A DNA stretch of 33,148 bases, from assembly GCA_027596035.1 (NCBI GenBank), contig JADGJA010000179.1, positions 1-33,148 on the forward strand. The letters are read 5' to 3'. Both the position numbers and the translations under genes were made by a program. Positions 21,301 through 31,011 of the stretch are shown piece after piece (the first letter of the stretch is position 1; the number at the start of each line of letters is the position of its first letter). This stretch comes from Thoreauomyces humboldtii. Its lineage: Eukaryota > Chytridiomycota > Chytridiomycetes > Spizellomycetales > Powellomycetaceae. A model generated the notes under the pieces. The model did no database searches. It was given only the letters and a program-made list of their open reading frames with translations, and had not been told where the DNA came from.

Positions 21301-24300
21301 GGGACTATGCATTCTTTAAGCCTTGTCGCATCAATCGACAGACTACCTTGACCATGAGTCTTGTAAACGAGTCGCACTATCAGCTGCACGCGGTTGTCGA
21401 GGGCCTTCGGAATCCCGATCGCGTGCAGACACCTGGGACGGGAACTCAAACGGAGACGGCAGTAGCAGCTGCAGCCGTTTCCACTTCCGGCCAGCGAAGT
21501 TTTATCACGACTTCGCTATCCACAGAAGAGGCATTGCCTTCCGTTATCCAGCCGTTCTCAACCGTGCCTGTCACCTTCACATTCTTGGGTCGAGAGCGAG
21601 GACCCCTCTTACAGTCGATCAACCTGAAACTGGTCAAGCCTTTTGAATTGGTTATCCCTGCGGCCATGCTCAGTCGCACGTTGTACTTCGTAGGAATTTG
21701 CATTGAGCCTTACGTACATCGGCCAGGGGAGCTTCCTGACAAAAACAGTATCGACTTCCTGCGTATGTGGATGTCTCATCCCAAACGTCTTCTGGACGAG
21801 TATCCGACGACAGAGGAAAAGATTCAACGATTCGATCTCAACAAACCGACGAAAGCATATACGCCTGGATCAACGGACTGTGATGTGACATTTGCGCGAG
21901 ATCCCGTGACGTTTCGTGCCGGTAAGTACTTCGTTTAAGATGCAAGATCACATCGAGGGACGGTCGACATGCTTTTACTAATGACGCATTGTTTCCGGGA
22001 CGAACAGGGCCACCAAAGACCGGCGCGAACGTGGGCATGGACTCGACAGTGCGTCGATCTCAAATGCAGCCCATTCAGGTGCAGAACTCGGGGTCGCAGA
22101 GTCGCAACGTGGTGTTCTTTACCTCTACCAGTCTGAGCGTTGATCCAAGAGCCAAGAGTCTCCAACCTGCCGATGCGGATAGCGTGGACATCATGTTCCT
22201 GCCACCGTTAGATATCAGTGAATCTGTAACCACTTACGGTTTTGCCGCTGCTCTGGTGGACCATGATCATACGTTCCACGCCGTGCAAGCTCTTGGAAAA
22301 CCTGTCTCAGACATCCTGGTGTTTCCGGTTCCCAATAAAGACAACAACGTGATACTGGAGTTTGGAAAGGTGGAGATCAGTGCTCAAGCCCTCGACGTCA
22401 ACCTCAAACATGTGGTGCTTTCCAACACATACGAGACCAGTTATTCGTGGAACGTCAAGTTTGTAAGTAAGCAGAAATTCTCTGCTTTCGATGCTGGCAT
22501 GATCATGGGCGAACTTCAAACTTTCGAAACATTCGCTATCCCATTCCGTTTCCATTGCGATACGTCAGGAACGTTCGAGACAACCGCCGAAATTTACATC
22601 AAAGAGACTCTTGATCGGTTGGCGAAACCAGTCAAGCTTGCCAGTGTGATTTTGCGCGGTCAAACTGTGAACACTGCCATGTCGGGGCTCCCGGACACCC
22701 TTGATTTTGGAAGTACCGTTGTGTATCACAAGAAGAAAAAGAAGTTCATTATGACCAACAGTGGATCCACTGATGCCCAGGTCACCATCCTCTCTCGGCC
22801 GCCCTTCGATGTATCTCCAAAGTCCTTTGAGCTTGGTCCAAAGACGCAGCAGGAGATCTCCATCACATACACACCTACGGAGTCTCGAACTAGTCAGATC
22901 AAGATGCTCGCTTTCTCCAATCACAAACTGTATCTGATCTTACTGACAGGCACAGGCGGTACAGCCGAGCTCATGTGTGAAAAGTACGAGAACAAGGACG
23001 TGGACTTTGGCTTCCAGCGAGAAGGCACCGTTGGATTCCTTTCGCTCCATCTCACCAATAAGGGCACGCTCCCGCTTACCCTGAGAGCGGTGACGGCTGA
23101 CAATCTCGAACTCGTCAAGCTTGAGTATCTGACAGTGACGTCTACTGTCCCGTACGAAGTCAACTCCGGGCAAGGACGAGTACTGAGCAATGTGGTAGTT
23201 CGACGCGATTATTGGAGCATCCTCAAACGGAAGTTCAAGGTGTTCTGCGCACTGAAGCAGCTGCTAGCGGGATCAACGAGCGTCAAGAAAAGCAAAGCAA
23301 AGGAACGTCGGACAGATTCTGTCCCCGAGGAGGAGGGCAAAACTATCCGAGTCTTCCGAACAGGAGGCACTGAAATCACCGATCCTGCTTTCGCTTCGCA
23401 GTTACCGCATCTTCCCCAGCTTCGACCGTTTTATTCGTATCATTTCCGATTGGGGTATACCAGCAGGTACCAGGCGCGGAAGGACACAAATTTGTTATTC
23501 CACTACATGCCTATCACGACCGAGGAAGATGCGGAAAGTACGGCTGCGCTCATCAAGAACATGTCTGTCCACGTGGTTGGTGGAGTTTACAGGCAGCTTG
23601 AGCTGTATCCACCCTATCATGACTTTGGACTCGCATCTGCAGAAACCTTCATCCTCCCGGACGCTCGGAAAAGCGCTCAGCGTGAATTAATCGACGCATA
23701 CGGGGTTCAGCGCGAGACTCAGAAAGATGGGGAGGCAGTGCTTCAGCTCGAGGTTCTCAACATGTCAATGGAAGCTCAGAACGTGACTTTGCAGTTCATC
23801 AACAATGAGTTCACTGTCAACGGTCGAACGTGGACGCTGCAAGCCGGCGACAAGATCACTATCCCGGTCGAGTTCCACCCTCCTAAGGAGCAGGTGCAAT
23901 ACCACGGCGAAGCACGCTTCATTCATAACTATGGTACCTCAGTGATTCGTCTTGCTGGCACGGGTGCTAGTGCAGACCTATCTACAGAAGCGATCATTGA
24001 TTTCGGAAGCTTGAAAGTCGGCTCCATCGGTGCTCGCACCCTTAGCCTGCACAATCGCGGCCTGCTTGACTGTCGATATGCCCTGGAAGTGGTTCAGGCT
24101 GGGCAGGAGTTTTCTCTGCTTTGCGAGGAACCTTTTGACCACGAGGGTGTGATCGAAAGCGGTGGGGTCGACTCCCTCGAAATCGAATGTAACTGCGAGC
24201 GGATCCTGGAAACACCGGCTCAAGTCATCATCCGCTGGCTTCGAGTGCCTATGGGAGCGTGGGAGGAGATGGTCATCCCACTCCTCGTGCAAGTCGGCAT

Positions 24301-27300
24301 GCCCGTCTTCCGGTTGCAGAACATGGAATTGGACTTCCACACGACATACATAAATGTCAACAAAACTCTGATCTTCTTGGTTACCAATGACGGAAACGCT
24401 GTTTGCAACTGGGAAGCGGCTACCGAGTTCTCTTCACTCACAGTGGAACCTTCTGGAGGAGCACTGCTTCCGGGTGAGACTCTGACGTTAGAAGTGACCT
24501 TTGCACCTCTCGACTACGAGTCCCTTCACCATAGTCTGACGTTCTACACGGACGTTGGTACAAAGACGCTGATGTGCTACGGCATTGTTGGCGTGCCATA
24601 CTTGAAGATTCCGGACGACAGTATGTACATTGACTTTGGCATCGTCGGCATCAACAAGACGCACAACCGATCGGTGGTGCTTATGAACACTGGCAAACGA
24701 CATATCGAGTTCGAGATTACACTCGGAGGGGTCACACATGACGGAATGGAAGTGGCACCGGATGATTTTGACATCTTCTTCATCAACCCAACTCATGACA
24801 TTATCGAACCTGGGGCAAGCATGACGGTCACGATGCAGACTATGCCACGAGAGTATAACGCCGTGTACGCAGGAGAATGGATCATCCGAACTCGTGACGG
24901 CGAGCAGTACCGCGGTCGTCTTTCCGCGACGGGTGGAAAAGCTATCATCAAACTGGCTCCTCCTTCCATGATGCACGAGGAGCTGCAGTCCAAGAAGCAG
25001 GCAACAGCGGAGATGTCCAAGACTTCCGGAAGTGGGCGAGCCACGACGGACAACGAACTCTTCCGTGCGAGCACTGCTGAAGCCGCCCGACAGAACTTCC
25101 AGTCTCATTTGGATAACCTGCAGGAAGTTCTGGCTGGACTACGTGCTGCAGAGCTGGACATGCGCATGGACGCCGACACAGCTGCAACCGCCGCCTCGGG
25201 TCTTCCACAAGCCGGGCAGCGCTCAATACAGAGTCCTCGACCACCCACAGGCGAGATGACTGCTTCTCGCCCCACCACTCCTCGGAGACGTCCTACATCA
25301 TCGTCATCCGAAACTGCAGCAGAGGAAAAGCTGGCAAAGGAGGAACAAAGGAAACGTGGGACACGAATAATGGATGGCTCGGATGTACGCGCCCGATCCC
25401 GGCAAGGTGCGCGAGCACGCACGACGGCCGGTCGGTTAGGAGATGAAGACAGGGAGACCGAGTCACGATCTGGCGCTCATTCCGCTAGAATGCTCGAATC
25501 CGCAGATCCCGATGCCGCGTCCGCAGCGATACGGTACATGGATGAGCTTTCTCTGCTAGAAAATGAACTCGACACTGCCCTCGGACTTCACGATTCGGAC
25601 TCTCATGGGTTGGGTGGCCTGAGTCGGTACCATCCGGGCACTCCGCGATCTCGCGGTACCCCGAGACGATCCCGCGAGGCAGCTATTCGTGATATGCTTG
25701 CGTCAGGAGGCGAAGCGGGTCTTGATGGAACGCCGACGGGACGACGGTCTGCACGGACCACTCGCAGTGGTCGTCGACGTCCGGAATCGGCTGCGGTAGT
25801 GGAGCTGCCTCGTTCCTCGGTTATGGAAGATCTGGAGACGCCGATCTCTGATCTTATCAGCCAAGCTCAGGAGATGATGAAAGATGCCGCGGGAGCTGGA
25901 GACTCAGCAGTGGAACGAGTGCTTCTGGCGGTGGCTAGCGAGCAGATCCTTGAAAAGACTCGCAATGTCATCAAAGCGGTCAAGGAGCAGCTTGCCAGTC
26001 CATGGATTGAGAATCGAGACTTCCTCGGAGCAGCGCTTCGTAGGCTGCAGGAAACAGCCTTGGTGATGGAAACGCTAGCCGAAAGTCCCGACGCTCCCGC
26101 CGACTCTGGTGGAAGCGACTTTAACATGGGACTACTGAAGGCCGGAGAAAGAAGTGCGCCGATCCTCTTGTTCAATTTGCCAAACGTCGGAAACCTAGGG
26201 TTCGACTACCTCATTCAAAAGAAGAGCGGAGATTCGATGACACCACCTGGACACAACCCATCGGTCGATGCGTTTATGTTGGATCCGCCGTCAGGAGATA
26301 TCGCTCCACGCGAATCGGTCAACATATCGGCTACCTTCACGGCTTTGGTTCCCGGAACCTATCAACAAGCGTATGAGCTCATCTCAGGAGGCGAGGTCGT
26401 CCTTACCTTTACAGCCACCGCTCGAGTCGGAGCGCCTCTTCTACAGCTGAACCCACAATCCCTCGACTTCGGTCTCGTGGCAAGGCAGAAGGCAGTATCC
26501 CGGACTTTCTCAGTAGATAACGTCGGCACATACAGAGATCTCTTCAGGATTGAGGCGGTGGTGGCAAATGCTGGTGGTAGCGACGGCAACAGTCCCACCG
26601 AGCTGCCGTTCGTTCTCAGCACTTACAAGGGCGAGGTAGAACCCGGCGCCAGCTTCCCGATCCAAGTCACCTTTTTGGCACCCCAGGAGGGCAACTACAC
26701 GCAGAAGTTCCGCCTGACATGGAGCAAGGATCCGATGTTATTCGAATGCAAAGGATGCGGCGGCGGATTGCGGATTAAGGCAGTCTATCTGGACGAAAAA
26801 GACATCAAATTCGGTGGACTTGATTGGGGAAACTGCGTCGTTGGCGTGGCATACGAGAAATTGTTCCATCTAACCAATATCGGCAATGTCGAGGGCGTTG
26901 TCGACCTCTCCCACTCAAACGACTGTTTCCGTTACGAGGTCGCTCGAGATCAGAACGGCGACATCCGGGTCGGACCTGGTGACATCGTTCCCGTCAAGAT
27001 TATCTATTGGCCGTCCAGGTCCGACACGCTCAAGGAGGGTGTAGCAGTACGCTTGCCCGAAGACGGTCAGATGATCATCCCACTTCGTGCCGTCTCGGGA
27101 TTAACCGACTGGAAGGTCGAAGGTGATCTCCGGTTGCTGAACATGCCAGTGCTCGAGATCCAGAACAGCACATTCAAGATCACCAACACCGGTGACCTCG
27201 ACATTCCTCTCGGCGTGCGGCTCGATCCAGGAAACTTGGGACCCACAGTCACTCTACGCCTCGGACCAACTCCATGGAAATCGGGGGATCAACTCAAGCC

Positions 27301-30300
27301 CAACCAGACCATTACCGTGGACATCACGGTCGCCCCCCGTACTCCGGAAGTCATCGAAGGTGCTCTGGTATTCACTACAGACCTTGGAAAAGGGGCGGTG
27401 GACAATACCCATACGTTCCGGATTCGTGCATACGAGGAGCAGCTCGGCGTTGACGCCGAGTCGGACATCTCGGTCGGTCGCATCATGATTGGAGAAACAG
27501 CATCTGTCACACGGAGCCTCACAAATTACGGATCGAGCAAGATCAAGTATCGTATCCGGCTGGAAGCCATCCCGGATGCTGTCGACGATGCTGGAGACAC
27601 AGGAGACGACAAACGGCCGAGAAAGAGTGCAAAGAAGAAATCGGGATCGCCACGGACTCCGGGTACCGCTGAAAAACCGAAGAACTGGACGCAAGCTGGG
27701 GGCACATCCTGGAAACTGAATGGTGAAATCGAAGGTGTCCTCGCCGCCAACGAAGCAGTACCTTTCGATGCAGTGTTCGAATGTCTGGACGATGACGAAG
27801 ACTGGCAGGAAGCCAAGGTGGTCGTAGAAAAGTGCGTCGACGTAGCCGCGAATCGATGGGTCCAGGTGACCACTTTCAAGCTCGTGGGAGCAAGCGGCAA
27901 TCCAAAGCTTCGCATCACCCCAAACGTTCATGATTTCCACGACACAGGTGTAGGAGATGAGAAGAGGGCGCCGCTTGCCTTCTTCAACGAAGGATCCGCT
28001 ACCGTAAATTACGAGATTTTATCCGACTGGGACTGGGACTCGGTGTTCTACTTTGCCCCAGACACACCACTGACGGGGAAGATTGATCCGGAACAAACCG
28101 CCTCCCTGTTTCTCTGCTTTAAACCTGATAACCACGTCGATTTCGCATCGGAAATCAAAGTCAAGACGCAGCTTGAAACTCTGGTCGTGAAAGTCGCTGG
28201 ATTGGGTAGGTGTTCGCGTGTGTCCCAACATTAAGTTTAGAAACTGTTCGGTGTCTTACCGTTTTCGCGTGTCATGAAGGGGCGGAGTATCGCATCCATA
28301 CCGCCGGGTTCCCCGAGTCGATTGACTTTGGTGTCGTAGGCTTCGGCTCATCGGAAACCCGTAAACTCGCGGTCGCAAACGACTGCATCTATGACATACG
28401 AGTCGCCTGTGCTGCGTTTGTCACATCTCCTGTGTCGGGACATCCTGATCCTGCTTTATCGACCGAGGTCCAGGTCACACCCTCCGTAGTGCAGCTGAGT
28501 GCAAACCGCCGTCCTGACGAGCGGTACGGTCCCTGTCGCACCTGATTGGTCCCCGAATTGTTCCACTCACATTTGCCGCCTTAGATCCAGCGAATCTTTT
28601 GCGCTTCGCATCGATGCTCCACTGCCAATCACGCCCGCCGGTGCACTTGATGCTGACGCAGTGACCTCCTTGGTCCGACGTGGAATCCAAACCGCCTATC
28701 TCAGGACCGCAATCGTTGGTGGTTCTGCCCACGTTGTCCCTGTTGCCTATCGATGGGGTCTCAAGCAGATCGTGGCGCTTTTGGCAGGCACAACGCTGAG
28801 AGACGGAGCGAAATATCTGGAAAGCGATCGCTACCGAGACGTTGACTTTGGCGAAGCGGTAAGCCACGACGGCACGGTTGGTTTGTATTAGAATGGACAC
28901 TGATATGTCTATCAAATTGCAGGGTATTGAGGCCGGTGCCTCTTTGACCTTCAATGTGCACAACCCGAACGGTTTTGCAATCCAGTTCACCGCCAATGTG
29001 ACTGACATCGTAAGCTGCCTTTACGCTCGCTTCACACTGGACTCCTTGACAACTATCGCTGATACTTGTGTTGGTTTGACAGCAATTCGAGCTATCGCCA
29101 GAAAGCGGGAGCATCTCACCGCAAGGGATGCGTGAGTTCACCTGTACGTTACTCCCGTACAGCAACTCAGAAAGCGTGCCTCAAAGCGAGACCTATTCCG
29201 GTTTCGCAACGATCACCACGAACGTGGACGCGCTGGAAGTGCTGTCGTTACCATTGCTAGGAACGTTGGTAGACGAGCCTCTCCCGCTAACGGCACCGCC
29301 TCCACTCCTGTTCGGACCCGTCCTCGCCGGTAAATCGAGCGAGTTGACGTTCGCGTTCCGAAACCCGGTCCGACGACCCATAGCTTGGGAATTTCACGTC
29401 GATCCAGCCTACGCTGACGTGTTCGAACTGACGAGCGCGGCTTCTGGGACATTGGGTCCCAGACAGGAAGCGACGCTTCGTGTGCAGTTCAAACCCATCC
29501 ACGCCGTCACGTACGGTGTGGCTGGATATGTGACGACAGAGGAAGGCTCGTTCCCTGTGACGCTGGACGGTACCGGCGTGACGGCGGCGTTGGAATTGGA
29601 TCGTCGTCACGCCGACTTTGGCGTGGTTGGTGTTGGACATCCAGAGTTCCGCGAAGTCACCATCCGAAACCCGACGGAGCTCGAGATGAGAGTCGGTGCC
29701 CGTACATCATCGGCCGACTTTTCCACCGACGTCAAGGAGCTCAGAATACCGGCCGGGGAGTCGAGGACCGTCAAAGTGTACTACAATCCAACAACGACGG
29801 GCGAGGCAGCTCGAGGACGGATCGCATTCTTCTGTCTCGATCAACTCACGGAGGAAGAGGAGAAGGAGGAAGATGACGACGACGACTGGGAAGGAGCGCC
29901 CGTTGCAGTTGCAGGCAACAAACGCACGCGACCGTTGACCGGCGGGGAGAGGATTCTGGAGCAGATCGAGCTGGAGGGAGCAGCAGGGGAATTCGGTTTC
30001 AAAGCCTCCAGTACCGACGATGAGACCGTAGATGGTCCGGAAGAACTGAACGAGGACGGTACAGTAAAGGAAGCTCGTACCGTTGTCGGTGGTTCAGGAC
30101 CTGCAGGAAACGCTATCCGCCTTGCATTCCCGCGGATCCCAGACAAGCAGCGCGTGCGGAAGCGTTTTGAGGTCGAGAACGTCGGAGATACGGTCATCGA
30201 CGTTGGAATCACGGATGCTGCCGGAAGACTGCTTTCACCGGACGTGGATAGCACTGCCCCCAACGGAACAGTCTCTTACCGCATCACACCATCCGCTACC

Positions 30301-30888
30301 CTCATCCGTCCCAACAGCAAGCAGAGCTTCACAGTAGAAGTATCGGGAGTGCGAGCTGGTGACGAGAAATTTCGACTGTCGCTCCAAACACGTACCCTCG
30401 CCGCACCAAAAACTGTGCCGATCGAGGTCATCACCAAGGTGGTTGGACAGATGGAGCTTCTCGGAGACTCCTTGAGAACGTTCGCACGAGCCGACAACTC
30501 CATAGAGACGCTCATAGACTACGAACGACGAGAGCACATAAAGTACGGGGGGGACACCGAAGTGTGGAAGATTCTCCTTCCTATCGTCAGGGTAGCACCT
30601 GGACTACCGAGCGACGAATGGAAGACGGTCCCTGTGCTCGAACCCAGTGTCGCAACGCCCGGCGTGGAGTCGTATACAGTTCGTCCGCCTGCTCTTCCAC
30701 GGGAACTGCCACCACGAGCAAAGAAGTGGTACATGAACCGTATGTCCATGGGACTCGAGCAAGCGGGACGCGCCGCCCGAGAGGATCAAGCTTCCCGACC
30801 AGATGTTCTGCGCCGACAGGCTGCTGCCGATTTCGTCTCGCCAGTCGAGAAGAAGGTTTATCTCGAGAAGACTGCGCGTCGGATGTGA
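15340..30888 (+). CDS. Giant ARM/HEAT-like plus ASH (MSP)-repeat axonemal protein, 4811 aa
   Basis: Coding exons: 15340-15513, 15586-16189, 16260-16426, 16495-16629, 16691-16750, 16815-17078, 17143-17258, 17314-17455, 17514-17777, 17848-18632, 18691-18855, 18917-19026, 19081-21921, 22008-28205, 28280-28523, 28585-28858, 28923-29009, 29083-30888. The sum is 14436 nt with all phases matching. The start has a strong context (acagcATGG). Order along the protein: acidic N-terminus; helical ARM/HEAT-like block (about 260-560); Pro-rich linker; Pro-Gly-Tyr tandem repeat (about 1050-1160); first ASH array (about 1315-2920); basic linker with coiled coil (2925-3300); second ASH array (3330-4450); acidic insert and helical tail. 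ASH units show the usual [LIV]DFG-x-V-x-x-G start and a later N-x-G turn. Such arrays occur in HYDIN, CFAP47, CFAP65 and CFAP74, proteins of the ciliary central apparatus. No adenylate-kinase-like domain of HYDIN was seen. Orthology is not settled; the axonemal role is inferred from the family. Confidence 0.9.
16260..17777 (+). other. ARM/HEAT-like helical region of the giant protein
   Basis: Exons 3-9 encode amphipathic helices in repeated pairs, for example LIRVLVNLMLSDERTENRL, KAVYLLGQLGFYLGSV, EFKIYLLHALGKFTRSL and HVVGALLGVLNNE. The pattern of Leu/Ala-rich helices broken by short polar loops, including a Lys-rich loop (KEKEKDKKKAK), resembles an armadillo or HEAT solenoid. No family was named from sequence. 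Such solenoids usually mediate protein-protein contacts. Residues about 260-640 of the protein. Confidence 0.5.
19242..19560 (+). repeat. Tandem P-x-G-[FY]-T-x-x-G-x-P-Y-F repeat in the giant protein
   Basis: Within exon 13, about 105 residues carry five imperfect copies of one motif: VPSGFTSQGEPYF, PPSPVGYTTIGVPYF, KPPPMGVTTLGTRFY, HLAGYDNLGHPFF and PPPAGFTTDGIAYYD. The period is about 22-30 residues, and the conserved core is Pro-Pro-x-Gly-aromatic-Thr-x-x-Gly-x-Pro-aromatic-aromatic. Similar fragments (MPPGFVNV, LPYGYTYTP) occur earlier in exon 10. Each copy could be a short beta-hairpin. I do not know this repeat from a named family. Confidence 0.8.
20038..24957 (+). other. First ASH/MSP domain array of the giant protein
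   Basis: Seven or more beta-sandwich units can be picked out by their starts: ILDFQSVHAP (about 20060), MDFGICPSEP (20995), LDFGSTVVYHKK (22702), VDFGFQREGTVG (23000), IDFGSLKVGSIG (23998), LDFHTTYINVNK (24331) and IDFGIVGINKTH (24631). Most are followed by a hydrophobic strand and an Asn/Gly turn (MTNSGST, LTNKGTL, LHNRGLL, VTNDGNA, LMNTGKR), then P-G-x-x-x-x-[VI]-x-[VI]-x-[FY]-x-P. This is the ASPM-SPD2-Hydin signature of cilia and centrosome proteins. Confidence 0.85.
24958..26130 (+). other. Basic disordered linker and coiled coil between ASH arrays
   Basis: About 390 residues rich in Ser, Arg, Thr and Pro, with basic patches (TPRRRPTSSSS, TPRRSREAAIRD, TTRSGRRRPESAA) and repeated GTP/TPR motifs that could bind acidic tubulin tails or be phosphorylated. 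Two heptad-like helices lie inside it: one near 25020-25150 (NLQEVLAGLRAAELDM) and one near 25846-26085 (LISQAQEMMKDA, ILEKTRNVIKAVKEQL, ALRRLQETALVMETL). It separates the two ASH arrays and may act as a hinge or a microtubule-binding element. This role is inference. Confidence 0.55.
26131..29850 (+). other. Second ASH/MSP domain array of the giant protein
   Basis: Units begin at LDFGLVARQKA (about 26464), IKFGGLDWGN (26806), ISVGRIMIGET (27470), HDFHDTGVGDE (27929), IDFGVVGFGSS (28322), VDFGEAGIEAG (28847, spliced across exons 16-17), LLFGPVLAGKS (29310) and ADFGVVGVGHPEF (29611). A Cys-Gly cluster (ECKGCGGG) precedes the second unit. After the last clear unit an acidic insert (EEEEKEEDDDDDW) interrupts the chain. 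Exons 15-17 are short and split two of the units. Confidence 0.8.
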
Positions 30889-31011
30889 AATGGTCCTGTC
30901 CTTGCTGGCTCTTTTCGCATGTCAATCGCGCATTTGTAAATATCATGTAACTCATAGAAAAACTTCCGATATAAGTTTTGTTGCTACCGGAGATAATGAA
31001 AGATATAATTA

